NCBI GenBank assembly: GCA_964036045.1
Contig: OZ038382.1
Span: 132,122,556-132,186,555 of the forward strand
Direction: 5' to 3'
DNA from: Eutreptiella sp. 'Long Island Sound 2002'
Taxonomy: Eukaryota > Euglenozoa > Euglenophyceae > Eutreptiales > Eutreptiaceae
Length of the DNA: 64,000 nt
Shown here piece by piece: positions 10,832 through 23,828 of this stretch. The notes under the pieces were generated by a model that searched no databases, was not told the origin of the DNA, and saw only the letters and a list, made by a program, of their open reading frames with translations. Position numbers and translations under genes: made by a program. Position 1 is the stretch's first letter, and each line of letters begins with the position of its first letter.

Positions 10832-13800
10832 GTGGACGAGGTTGGTGTACAGTCCAAGCACAGGGCTCGTCAGTTTGTCACAAAGCTGTGGGTCTCTGAT
10901 TGCAAGGGAAATTTCCACCTCGCCACTTGTTTGTGTGACAATGGATCAGAGGTAAATCTCCAATCCAATTCCTTCTTACCCGACGACTGCGTGTTTGAAT
11001 CGCCTCATCCTGTTACCCTCGAGGGAGTTTCTGGACATTCTCTCGCAGGTGGGCAACGCGGTTGTTATATATCAACCCATTTGGTCGCTCAAGACCTTTG
11101 GGAAGAGCAAAATGTGGAAGAAGTTGTCCTTAAGGATGACTACTTCTATCGTGCTGACATAAAGTATGACCTTTACTTGGGCCATCCTTGGCTTCGCAAG
11201 AACAGGGTAGCGCCCGTAGGTCATCGTCGTTGTTTTTTGCTGGAGTCAGGTCCCTTGGAGCGTCCTGAATTTCGTTTTTTGCACGCAGGGTTTAAAAGTG
11301 CAGAAGAATTTTTGAAGCAAAAAGTGACACCAAAATTTGGTGAAGATGTCACCATTGCAGAGGTAAATGGGAGTGCCGATTACTCCCAAGAGTTAGAATG
11401 TCTTCGTAGGGACTCCCAGCCACGACGCCCTTTGCGCTGGCACTCTTCATCCTACAGAGTTGTCGACAAATGGCGCGATGCAATTTGTGAATATTTTCAT
11501 GAACACCATTCCTTTTGGCCACAGTATGATGCTTTTGCTAACCGTACGAACAAGCGCTTTGACAAGCACTTCAGCGACGCTTGGACCCACAAATGGGACA
11601 AGAAGTTGTGGATTAATCCTCCGTTTCACTTAATCCAGCAGGTCATCCACAAAATCAAGCAAGATAAAACCCAGGCAATTTTAGTCGTGCCCTTGTGGGA
11701 CGACAAGCCTTGGTTTCAGGAATTACAAGACATTTGTGTTGATTACATCGAACTTCCCAGGAAGATTAAGCTGTATGCCAGGGACGACACAGGTCCCCTG
11801 CCACAGCGGTCCTGGAGTTCGCTTGCATTCCTGGTGGATGGAAAGCTTTCTGACTCTAATTCTGCTGATTCTAGTACAGATTCCTGTGTTGGGTCTGAAT
11901 CTGAGGTTGAGCGTGGTACTGATGATGAATCTTTTTTTTCTGATTTTTGTCCGTCAGATACCCAAGGTGATTCAACGTCCAATGGATCCGCCTCGTCTCC
12001 CTCTTCCCCAATACGGTCGACATCGAAAAGAATCTTCAGTGCACGGGCGAGGAAAAATCTCCAATCGCGCCGCAAATTCAGAGTTTTTTATGAAAAACCC
12101 CCTGTGGAAGCTTTCATGGATCCTTTCGAGGAGCTGGATCACGAAGAGAATCTCTGGGATTTCGACACAAGACCCACCTATCTTCAAGAGGCAGTTGATA
12201 CGGACCTGTTTAGGGACATCCGTAAGAAGATTCTTCCTGCCAAAGCCGAAGAAGTCGCCAAAGTTTTTTCGACAGTAATTCCTGGCGATCAGGTGGACAC
12301 TGAATTGTGTTCCAAGTCAAGAGAAAAGATTTTTGAGGAACGGAAGGACACAACCCTTTCAGGGAAGTTGATCAAAGATCCCCCTGTCCGTGGACAGTTC
12401 GGTGAAGCCTTCATCGAGCTTCGTGAAGGGTACAAGGCAAAAAAACAGCGCCCTTATGAAAATCATGGACACAAACATGAGATTCTCAGAAAAATCATTG
12501 AGAGAAATCTCAGGGAATTTGGTTGGCTTGAGGGTTGTATGACCAGCGAATGGTGCTGTTCACCCTTCACAGTCCCGAAGCCACCGCCTGCAGACCAGAA
12601 CACCATTGATGGTTGGCGAATGGTTGTTGATTTTCGCAATCTCAACGCCGAAACCAAGGCGGATTCACACCCCCTGCCCCTCATTGAGGAGGAAATCGCC
12701 AAGAGGGCAAGAGGTCGTTTGTTTTCTGTGCTGGATCTCCGTCACGGCTTTCACCAAATGCCGTTGAGGAAGGACAGCCGACCTCTCACCTGTATGTGCA
12801 CGCCATGTGGCCCAGTCCAATGGACCGTCATGCCCATGGGGCTGAAGAACGCCCCCTCATTTTTTCAAAGAATGATGGAGGATGTGCTGTTCACAACCCA
12901 TCCTGAGCTTCGTGCCTTCGTGAGTGTGTACATAGATGACATAATCATCGCGACGGAGGGGGAGGGACTGACCGAAGCCGAGCTGGTGGCCCTACATGAG
13001 AAGCAGCTGAACCAAGTTTTGGACATTCTTGACGCCAATCAGCTGGTTTGTGGGCCAAAGAAGGGAAAATCTTTTTTAAAATCAGTCGAATTTTGTGGTT
13101 CTCTCCTAGAGAATGGCACCCGACGACCCAGTCCAGGGAAGCTCGTCGCTATTCAGAAGTGGAAGCGCCCTGAGACGATCACGGAGTTGAGAGGATTCCT
13201 GGGTTGTTGCAATTTTTACCACACTTTTGTGCCGAATTATGCCAAATTTGCTGCCCCCCTCACTGAATTATTGAAGGTAGGGAGAGATGCGGGCAAGGCA
13301 GGTTCAAAGGTTCGTGTCAAGTGGACTGACGAGTGCGAGGAGGCCTTCCATCACTTGAAGGCGGCCCTCTGCGAAGTCGCCACGTTGCATGTGCCCCAAT
13401 TTTACCGACCCTTCTACATTAGAACCGACGCATCTAGGTACGCGATCGGAGCTGTCCTTGAACAGGTTGATGAAGCCACCGGCGATCATTACCCTCTTGC
13501 ATTTTGGTCTCGGAAGCTAGCCCCACGCCAAATGCAATGGTCCCCGCGTGAGCAAGAAACGTACGCCATCATCTGTGCTTTAAAAAAGTACCAATCGTGG
13601 GTTGGCACCAATCGAGTCGAGGTCCTGACGGATCATCGATCTCTGGAGTATTGGGCCACCGAACACATTGATACTGTCGCGAGCCCAGCTGGTCGACGGG
13701 CCAGATGGCACGAATTTCTCTCTCTGTTCGACCTCCATGTGTCGTATTTGCCTGGTAAACATAACACGGTAGCGGATGCTCTGAGCCGATGGGCTTACCC

Positions 13801-15886
13801 CGCCTCAGAGGGGCTGCAAAGTACCAACATCCATGGTACGGAGCAGGACCGCCATGTCATCATCGAATGGGATCAGGAAGAAAAGAAACTCATTCGACGT
13901 GCATGCATGCAGTGCGCTGTTAAACAGCACGCATTGCCGTGTCACGACATCACGGCCATCTCAGATCCGGCGCATGCCCATGAGATCTGCACCAAAACAC
14001 TGAAAGTCGTGGAAAAAGTCACCGATCCCTCCTCAGGGAGTGTGAAACGGTTTGACTACACCCGACAAGTAAGTCGATTTCGGTTGATCCAAGGCATTAA
14101 GCGTCGAGATCCGGCCAAAACTCCACCCCTGCCTAAAGATTCCCTGATCATCCGTGACTGGACGTCCGATTACCTGCAGGATCCCATGTTTAAAGAGGTC
14201 TTTGGAAATCTCCAATCCAAAGATGCTCACAAGGAGGGGATTTTTGCTGAGTACTCGTTGGATGGGGGGAAGCTGTGGATGGAGGGTAAATTGTGTGTGC
14301 CAGACGCCCTAGCCCCCCGAGTGTTAAACTGGTGGCACAAATGGGAGTCCCCCCACGCACATGGCCGTCGACTGTGGTCGATGATTAAGCATAGGTTGTT
14401 TGGATCGAGGCTCTACACTCATTGCATGAAAGTAGCCGCCAGATGCGCCCAATGTGCTGTCTCGACGCCTCCCAGCGCGAAGAAGCACGGCCATCTGAGG
14501 CCCCATCCTATTCCGGAGCGCCTCTTCAACAGAGTCACGAGTGATTTTTTCTACCTCGGTGAGCTCGATGACGAAGAGTGCCATTGGACTAACAAAAAAG
14601 TCAATGGTGTGCTCCTTATTCAGTGCCGTCATTCCGGCTACATTCAAGTGTTGCCTTGCAACATTGAGTCGATGACTGGCAAGGCTGCCGCCAAGTGGTG
14701 CGCGCAGACCTGGATGGGAGGCTGGGACGTCCCATCCGAGGTGGTCACGGATTCAGGCAAAGAGTACACCTCCGAATGGTGGAGAGAATTGTGTGCTCGC
14801 CTTGGAATCCACCACCTCCGATGTGAAATCCACTCGCATCGAGCGCTGCCTGGCGAAAGAGCCGGCCGCTCAATAATAAATATGCTTCGTAAGGAGCTCG
14901 CGAGTGAAAAGGATTTCCATTGGATGGAAGTTCTCTTCGCATTGCTTCGCCGTTACCACAACACGCCTTTGTACCATGGCCTTTCTCCAAATGAAATTGT
15001 CTTTGGACGAAAGAAGTGTTGGTGGAACATGCCGTTGAATAATCCTCGCCCCTGTAAGGATGCTTCGCTGTTTTTGGACGAAGTCCAACGAGCAGATAAA
15101 TCTGTGTCGAAATTAATCGAGAAGCATCAAGCTGACTGGCTTTGGGTCCAGAATCAAGGCCGAAAAAACCCCCACAATTTTGAAGTCGATGATCGAGTTT
15201 GGCTTCGAAAATCCGAAACCACCCTGGACGGAGATGACAAGCTTCTTCCCTTGTGGGAGGGGCCATTCGCTGTTACAGCGCGTCTTGGGGAGAACAGGTG
15301 GAGGATTCGTGTGGATGTCAGCAGGGAAATTGACGTTTCGGGCGATCGCCTCAAGAGAGAGATCCCCTCCCCCAAGGATCGAGTTAAACCCCTTTTTTGG
15401 ACTGCAAAACACTTGTCCGATCGGGTCATCGAAGGGGGAAAGTACGAACTCAAGAGGATTGTTGAAGCAAGACGTGACGCCAAAGGCGAATGGGAATTTC
15501 TGTGTGAGTGGAGGGGCTTTGATTCCAGTCACAACAACTGGGAACCAGCCCAATCTTTTGTCCATGGATACACCAAGGGGTTCATCGACTTCCTGAAGAA
15601 GCACCCCGAAATTGGTGTACTCCTGACAGATTGTTTGTCGAAACCAGACAGACAAGTGGAGAGCGACGGAAAACGACCTGTGGTGAATCGAGATCCAGCC
15701 TTTTACGGCCCTCAGCAGCCACATTCCAGGGCTGATCCGTCGATCCCCCCTCCTGCGGTCAGGCCAGCCCAGGAGCCAAATGAGGACCAAGCTTCAAGTT
15801 CGGCCGCTGATCTGCAGCGCCCAAGCCGTACGAGGGCCAGGCCAGACAGGTTGGTGGTCACATGCATTCGTGCTTGGCCGAATTAA
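10832..15886 (+). CDS. pol: Pol polyprotein: protease, Dam-like domain, RT, RNase H, integrase, chromodomain
   Basis: Makes and integrates the cDNA copy. In the same frame as gag, separated by TAG at 10700; the frame is open from 10703, so 10832 is only the first possible ATG. Order by residue from 10832: aspartic protease (CDNGS near 36, where DSG/DTG is usual); Dam-like adenine-methyltransferase domain (about 208-336, NPPF at 262-265); reverse transcriptase (YIDD near 700); RNase H (about 865-985, TDAS and TDHRS motifs); integrase (HHCC zinc region, then catalytic Asp in TSDFF, Asp in TDSGKE, Glu in PGERAGR, one residue closer than DD35E); chromodomain (about 1538-1592); a ~90-residue tail. 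There are no internal stops in 1,684 codons. The Dam-like call is by motif only. Confidence 0.95.
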   Translation: MDEVGVQSKHRARQFVTKLWVSDCKGNFHLATCLCDNGSEVNLQSNSFLPDDCVFESPHPVTLEGVSGHSLAGGQRGCYISTHLVAQDLWEEQNVEEVVLKDDYFYRADIKYDLYLGHPWLRKNRVAPVGHRRCFLLESGPLERPEFRFLHAGFKSAEEFLKQKVTPKFGEDVTIAEVNGSADYSQELECLRRDSQPRRPLRWHSSSYRVVDKWRDAICEYFHEHHSFWPQYDAFANRTNKRFDKHFSDAWTHKWDKKLWINPPFHLIQQVIHKIKQDKTQAILVVPLWDDKPWFQELQDICVDYIELPRKIKLYARDDTGPLPQRSWSSLAFLVDGKLSDSNSADSSTDSCVGSESEVERGTDDESFFSDFCPSDTQGDSTSNGSASSPSSPIRSTSKRIFSARARKNLQSRRKFRVFYEKPPVEAFMDPFEELDHEENLWDFDTRPTYLQEAVDTDLFRDIRKKILPAKAEEVAKVFSTVIPGDQVDTELCSKSREKIFEERKDTTLSGKLIKDPPVRGQFGEAFIELREGYKAKKQRPYENHGHKHEILRKIIERNLREFGWLEGCMTSEWCCSPFTVPKPPPADQNTIDGWRMVVDFRNLNAETKADSHPLPLIEEEIAKRARGRLFSVLDLRHGFHQMPLRKDSRPLTCMCTPCGPVQWTVMPMGLKNAPSFFQRMMEDVLFTTHPELRAFVSVYIDDIIIATEGEGLTEAELVALHEKQLNQVLDILDANQLVCGPKKGKSFLKSVEFCGSLLENGTRRPSPGKLVAIQKWKRPETITELRGFLGCCNFYHTFVPNYAKFAAPLTELLKVGRDAGKAGSKVRVKWTDECEEAFHHLKAALCEVATLHVPQFYRPFYIRTDASRYAIGAVLEQVDEATGDHYPLAFWSRKLAPRQMQWSPREQETYAIICALKKYQSWVGTNRVEVLTDHRSLEYWATEHIDTVASPAGRRARWHEFLSLFDLHVSYLPGKHNTVADALSRWAYPASEGLQSTNIHGTEQDRHVIIEWDQEEKKLIRRACMQCAVKQHALPCHDITAISDPAHAHEICTKTLKVVEKVTDPSSGSVKRFDYTRQVSRFRLIQGIKRRDPAKTPPLPKDSLIIRDWTSDYLQDPMFKEVFGNLQSKDAHKEGIFAEYSLDGGKLWMEGKLCVPDALAPRVLNWWHKWESPHAHGRRLWSMIKHRLFGSRLYTHCMKVAARCAQCAVSTPPSAKKHGHLRPHPIPERLFNRVTSDFFYLGELDDEECHWTNKKVNGVLLIQCRHSGYIQVLPCNIESMTGKAAAKWCAQTWMGGWDVPSEVVTDSGKEYTSEWWRELCARLGIHHLRCEIHSHRALPGERAGRSIINMLRKELASEKDFHWMEVLFALLRRYHNTPLYHGLSPNEIVFGRKKCWWNMPLNNPRPCKDASLFLDEVQRADKSVSKLIEKHQADWLWVQNQGRKNPHNFEVDDRVWLRKSETTLDGDDKLLPLWEGPFAVTARLGENRWRIRVDVSREIDVSGDRLKREIPSPKDRVKPLFWTAKHLSDRVIEGGKYELKRIVEARRDAKGEWEFLCEWRGFDSSHNNWEPAQSFVHGYTKGFIDFLKKHPEIGVLLTDCLSKPDRQVESDGKRPVVNRDPAFYGPQQPHSRADPSIPPPAVRPAQEPNEDQASSSAADLQRPSRTRARPDRLVVTCIRAWPN

Positions 15887-17521
15887 GGAAGCCATCCTAC
15901 CACATTCTGCTCAATCCACTGTTCATTCTTTCTGTTTAAGTCATGATGTGGAGAACTGCGAATGTTTGATAATTTGACGTCAATCAACTTTTCTTTGGTC
16001 TCCGTTCGGCAGACAAGGCGTAGATACGCTGACGGAGTGTGCTGCCGTGTTCAGAAAAAACCAAACTCAGGCTTAATTCAGGCAGATTCGGGGTAATCTT
16101 GTCTCTGTTGGTCTGTGCATCTTTGGAATTTGGCTACTCGTGCAGATGGAAGCAAATGTACATAATCAAAACGCTGGCCAGCGACATTCACCCCTACAGG
16201 TATCCCCTGTAGTACTGGCTGCACCAGATGCGATGCCAGGAACTCAGATCGTACCTTCATTTGCTGTGATGCTAACGCCAAAGTCCAGATTCAGATCCAG
16301 GATCCTCAAATTTACCTTGAATTTCTCAGGTTTGTCCATCATTCTGCCACTGTTGTACGAAACCCAGACGTCAATTGTTCAGACAATCTTCATCTAGGAG
16401 CTCTAGGGACTTCTAACAGCAACCTCTGAAGTCCGTAAGCTTCGTTGTATTTTTGGCACACGCCAATGTGAGCTCAATCCGACCTGAAACTGTCGAAAAT
16501 GGTGAATCCAAGTGTCTTGTGGGACTCCATCGAAAGATTGGCCTTGTCCAAGTCGATTGACACCGCCGCCACTGTAAATTCGGTGTCTCTCAGTTATATA
16601 CTGTCAGTAAAGCGCCTTCAGTGAACCTTCGGCGCGTTACATGCCAAGGATCCAGGGCCAGCATGTCCCATCATGATGCATCATCACATGATCCACATTT
16701 TGATAGAATCTGTTAGATGCTCGCGAACCAACGTGCCGGAACGCACAATTGAGCTGAATAAACGACAATATATATTAACTTTAGTCTAAACGAAGGTGTT
16801 GGTAGTTTCAGTTGTACACATTCCGCTTCATTTCACCTTCATCTTAGGGAAGTTGCCGACATTAGGACAATTTAGATTGATTTCCTTGTCATCTCCTCAC
16901 ATTCCTCGAAGATCTGTTTAGATCTAAGTGCACAGAAAAACATCTTTACCTTCTGTGGTGCACTTAGGGTCTGTAGAGTGCAATTGTAATTGTTTTCCCT
17001 CACTGTGATTGTCTCATCCCCTTAATCTCTGCTCAATTTGACTCTCAATCTTGCTCAATTTTGTGATCATCCACCAGATGCGCCAAATCTGAGCCACATG
17101 CTGTACTTTTCAGAACGACAAAAGCGGGATAACACGATGTAGAGTTCGGCGAGGACACCGTAGCGTGCCCGCGACAGCAAAACTGTGCCAGAGCGCTGAG
17201 ATGTCACTCCAATTCTTGATCCCCCCACTCAATCCATCAATAATCTACCTCATTCTCAACCAATGCATGGTTTGGTATCGATTCTCGATACGTTTACATG
17301 TTTTTTAGCCCTTGACCTAATGTTTTACTGCACGGAGGACTGTTCGTCACTTCTCATTCTGTCTCATTTCAGGTTCATCCAGCCTGATTCAGTGCCAATT
17401 CAGCCCAAATCAGGTCAGATCAAGCAGATTTCGCCCCATCAGGGCTACATTTCTATGTTTTTCTGGGACTTACCCGCACTACGTTCTTCGTTGACGTAGC
17501 GACACACCCCAGTGTGTTTTT
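15887..17521 (+). other. Long non-coding 3' internal region of the gypsy element
   Basis: About 1.6 kb between pol and the polypurine tract, AT-richer than pol. I see no ORF with credible similarity on either strand. It may hold regulatory sequence or remnants of a lost gene. Confidence 0.7.
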
Positions 17522-17531
17522 GGAGGGGGAG
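17522..17531 (+). other. Polypurine tract
   Basis: GGAGGGGGAG lies directly before the 3' LTR, preceded by a T run, the usual layout for the plus-strand primer. Confidence 0.85.
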
Positions 17532-18063
17532 TGTAAGTGCGGCTAGCCCCATCTGCTCAGATTTTCAGACATTCTGCCCAGATTGGCTACATTTTGGTCA
17601 TTTTCTTTGCTTCGGCGGAATTGCCGCCTCGCAGCTCAGTCACAGGATAATTCCTATATATTTCTGATATGCCGGATTTGATTCCGCGGTCCATTTCCCG
17701 TAAATCCGCCGCGTTCCGCTATTTTAGCTGGAATCGCCATTTGCCGCTGACGCGCGCTCGCGGGCCAGATCGGCCAAACCTTTTTACATAAATGGATTAT
17801 TTAAATCTTTTCAGACAGTTTTGGACACTCAGATGTATTTAGAATAATTCCCCTCAATTTTCTTCATAGACTGGGATTTTCTGCCGGACCACAATCAGCA
17901 TGGACCTTGCTTCTGTTGTCGCTGCTCTCGCCTCCGTTGGTGTCCGAGTGTCCGGTTCTACCCCCAATAACAACATCCAGGGAGACTCCTCGCGTGCCTG
18001 CCCCACTGGTCTTGCCGGCCCCGAGCCCTCCGGCACCCACAACGACCCAGGGCAGCACTTTCA
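17532..18063 (+). repeat. 3' LTR (532 bp)
   Basis: Identical to the 5' LTR as read line by line. It includes the first 55 codons of gag, which then run out of the element into flanking satellite and TA repeat. Confidence 0.97.
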
Positions 18064-18235
18064 GCCTGGCCCTTTCGGCGCTGGCCGGCTTGCGTGTGGT
18101 CTGTTTACGGTCAAGTGGTGGCTGCAGCTGTGGTGTGGTTGGTGCGTGGTTGTCGTGGCCGCCTCATGGTCCGCCGGGTTCGTGTGGGTTCCGTTGCGCT
18201 GCTGCCGGTGGTCTTATCGTCGAATCCTGCCGTGG
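18064..18235. repeat. Remnant of the 378-bp satellite
   Basis: Starts with the GCCTG target duplication and matches the 378-bp unit from its middle onward with several substitutions, then ends at the TA tract. Confidence 0.85.
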
Positions 18236-20700
<2,465 letters not shown>

Positions 20701-21125
20701 ATCTTTACACTAGAAATTCGGGCACAGTGCTACCGGTCGTCTTCCTATCAGTCAAATCGCATGCAATTTGCCAGTTTGGTCATCGTCGTCGGCAATTATC
20801 CGCCGCCGCTTGGATCTGCAGGTGTGAAATTTGACGCGCGTGCTCGTATCCACAGTATCTGCCTACGGGCCCGTATCTGCTTAGCCATATCCGTCGTTGA
20901 CGGTATGCAGACTGCGGCGCTAGCAGACTGCGAAAGACTGCGCACGAACAGGCGACATGCGCATTTACGACAACCGAAAAAACGACTGCAACTGATCTTC
21001 TGCAACTGATCTTCTGCTAAAAGGCGACCAGGATGTTTTGAACCGTTCTGCAGCCCAAATTTATAAAAAAGTTGCATTATTTTATCGCCAGATGAAGGAA
21101 CGATACCTGCTGATTTCCAAGTCCC
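20701..21125. other. Spacer, no gene recognised
   Basis: Unique-looking sequence between the 1-kb duplication and the first 21-bp minisatellite. A 14-bp direct repeat (CTGCAACTGATCTT) occurs near 20985-21015. Nothing else is recognised. Confidence 0.4.
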
Positions 21126-21418
21126 TCCAAGTGAAAATCCACTCCCTCCTACTCATTTTCAACTCCCTTCTACTCACTTTCAACTGCCCCTGCTCATTTT
21201 CAACTCCCCCCTGCTCTTTTTCAACTCCCTCCAAGTGAAACTCCACTCCCTCCTACTCATTTTCAACTCCCTCCTACTCATTTTCAACTCCCCCCTCCTC
21301 ATTTTCAACTCCCCCCTGCTCATTTTCAACTCCCTCCAAGTGAAAATTCACTCTCTCCTACTCATTTTCAAATCCCTGCTGCTCATTTTCAACTCCCCCC
21401 TGCTCAATTTTAACTCCA
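21126..21418. repeat. 21-bp minisatellite, array 1
   Basis: Units of TCCTACTCATTTTCAACTCC with an occasional CCAAGTGAAAATCCACTCC spacer. The same family forms a larger array at 44,740-45,800. The 7-codon period gives a meaningless open frame. Confidence 0.9.
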
Positions 21419-21429
21419 GTGCACGGCAC

Positions 21430-21990
21430 AAGCCCCCGGACTGGATCGTCCGGGGGTGAACCCGGCGCCACGGACTGGAGCGTCCGAGGCATTGGAGAGA
21501 ATACGACAAAAAGACGCCCAGGAGTGGAGCATCCGGGGCAGAGTGGAGCACAGCCCGGGCCCCCGGACTGGATCGTCCAAGGGAGAACCCGGTACTACGG
21601 ACTGGAGCGTCCAAGGCAAAGGAGATAATACAATGAAAGGGCGCTCCGGAATGGAGCATCCGAGACGGAATGAAGCAAGGCACTAGCCCCCGGACTGGAT
21701 TGTCCAGGGGAGAACCCGGTGCCATGGGATGGAGCGTCCCAGGCAACGGAACGAATAAGACATAACGACGCGGATTGGAGCATCCGGGGCGGAATGAAGC
21801 GGCCCGAGCCCCGGGACTGGATCGTCCGGGGGTGAACCCGGTGCCATGGACTGGAGCGTCCGGGGCAGCAGAGGGAATACGGCAAAAAGTCCGGGGGTGC
21901 ACCCGGTGCAGCGAACTGGAACACCCGGGGACGCAATGCGCCCGGACTGGAACGACCGGGGACGAAGCGGCCGGGAATGGAAGGTCCGGG
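21430..21990 (+). repeat. About 125-bp tandem monomers with dyad-symmetric sites, upstream of the LINE
   Basis: The block starting GGACTGGATCGTCC recurs near 21440, 21564, 21692 and 21815. Each monomer carries two or more short inverted repeats around a TGGATC or TGGAGC core (for example CCGGAC-TGGATC-GTCCGG). Related monomers lie at 35,680-36,060. Position ahead of LINE ORFs suggests tandem promoter monomers of a 5' UTR; that role is inference. Confidence 0.75.
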
Positions 21991-22469
21991 GCAGCAAACA
22001 AGGAGAAGGATACGGCGGCGGAGCGACACAGAGAGGAGAACAAGAACAACAGCAAGGTACAGAAGGAGGAGGACAAGAAGGAGAGAAGACGCGAAGCGGG
22101 AGGGGAAAGAGCAAGAGGGGAGAAGGAGAAGACGGTGAGGCGGATGGGCACATGGGCACATGGGCACATGGAGCCCGGACCGGAAGGACCAGAGAGGAGG
22201 GGACACGATGGCGGAAAGGGGAGGCAAGAGCAAGGAGAGGTCGGGAGGGAGGGCAAGGAGGACACGAGCCAGGGGAAAGAGGAGAAGGGGAGGCCGAAAG
22301 AGCAGACTAACACAGACGGAGACTCGAATGCGAACACCGGGGGCGCCACGAGGACAAGAAGACGGCGGCAGGAAAAAGCAGGCGGGCAGTCACGGAGAGC
22401 ATGCACAAGAACAAGCGAGGACGAGGGAGGGGGATAGGAAGCATGCGAGGAGCACACAGCGAGCACGCG
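21991..22469 (+). other. Purine-rich leader region of the LINE
   Basis: Strongly A/G-biased on the plus strand, like the LINE ORFs that follow, with low-complexity Lys/Arg/Glu/Gly translations. No domain is recognisable. Probably LINE 5' UTR. Confidence 0.4.
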
Positions 22470-23090
22470 CACCGGTGAACAGGAGCCAGGAGGCCCAGGA
22501 CGCCGCACATACAACACCACACACAACGCCTGCACACCGGTGAACAGGAGCCAAGGGGCCCAGGACACCGTACACACGACACAGCGCACCGAGGCAGAGG
22601 AAACCATAGGCAAGGCAGTAGACTGTAAAAATCCAATGGCCTTCGGCAAGGGAGTGGTTGTCACGGGGGGCTACCGGTCCTGTGCTGCGATGCAATGCGG
22701 GGCAACTGTGACAACTGCTCTTACACCCAAACACAGAACACAGAACACAGACAGGCACACCGGTCACAGCAGCCAAGCGGCCCAGGACACCGCACATGCA
22801 ACAACACACGGAGAGCGTACACGCCGGTGAACCAAGCGGCAAAGGACACCGCACCCGCAACACCACACACAGAGCGTGCACGCCGGTGAGCAGGAGCCAG
22901 GAAGCCGTGCACGCAACACCGCACACAGGGCGTGCGCGGCGTTGAACAGGAGCCAGGAGGCCCAGGACGCCGTACACGCAACACCACACACGGAGCGAGC
23001 ACACCGGTGAACAGGAGCCAGGAGGCCCAGGACACCGTACACGCAACACCACACACAGAGCGTGCACACCGGCGGCCGAGAACACCGCCC
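22470..23090 (+). repeat. About 65-bp tandem repeat
   Basis: The phrase GTGAACAGGAGCCAGGAGGCC recurs near 22475, 22540, 22941 and 23006, with degenerate copies near 22826, 22884 and 23073. An unrelated stretch (about 22,575-22,760) interrupts it. It lies between the ~125-bp monomers and LINE ORF1. Confidence 0.75.
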
Positions 23091-23828
23091 AGGAGGAGCA
23101 GGGCCGGGACAACGGGGAAAACACACACCCAAGGTGGAAAATCCAGGATGGAAGCATGAGGCGGGAACGCCAGGAGAAGGTATGGAGTGGGCGGAGCAGC
23201 ATCAAGGGGAGGAGGCGGCGACGGCAGCAGGAAAAGGCGAATGCAGGGGCCGGGAAGGGGCTACGGCGGGGGGAATGGAAGGATGGAGGGGGGGAGGGGG
23301 AGGGGCAGCACACAGGGGCGCCAAGACGCAGAGGGGGAGACCCAGGGGACAACAAAGAGGGGGCGAAAGGAAGGAAGGCGAAGCGATGGGGAAAGGATTC
23401 AGCCGGGGAGTACCAGCGGCTAGACGCCCAGAAAACAATTGGCGCTCGAAGGGCACACTTGACGACAAGCGTCGTGCTTGGGTTGGGGCGGTAGAACGTA
23501 CTTGAGGCCCTGGAGGGGCCATTGAAGAACGCAAACACCCCCGGACACTGTGGATGCTTTTAGGCCTGAAGCGAGGTGTGCAAGAGGGGAGGGTGGAAGG
23601 GACGAGGACGGTAGCCAAGAGGGGCAGTGGAGGAGAGGCATACACTGTGTACACAGGAGACACACAATGTACGCGACCGAAGAGGAGGCCAGCGAAAGGA
23701 GCAGGGAGTCAATGGAGAGCGCGAGGAGTGAGACACGAAAGAGATAAGCGGCATGCGCATGGACCGGTAGTGAAAGAACGTTCGAAGGGGAACAAGACCG
23801 AATCCATGCGGGAGTGGTGACACAGGGT

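Larger units (their letters stand above)
7299..18063 (+). mobile_element. Complete Ty3/gypsy LTR retrotransposon, 10,765 bp
   Basis: Two 532-bp LTRs (TG...CA) that I find identical base for base enclose PBS, gag, pol and a polypurine tract. The 5-bp target duplication GCCTG lies at 7294-7298 and 18064-18068. The target is the third unit of a 378-bp satellite whose sequence resumes on the right. The order protease, reverse transcriptase, RNase H, integrase, chromodomain places it among chromodomain-bearing Ty3/gypsy elements. Unusual features are a gag start inside the LTR, three in-frame stops between gag start and pol, a Dam-like domain in pol, and a ~1.6-kb non-coding segment before the 3' LTR. 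Identical LTRs indicate a very recent insertion. Confidence 0.97.
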
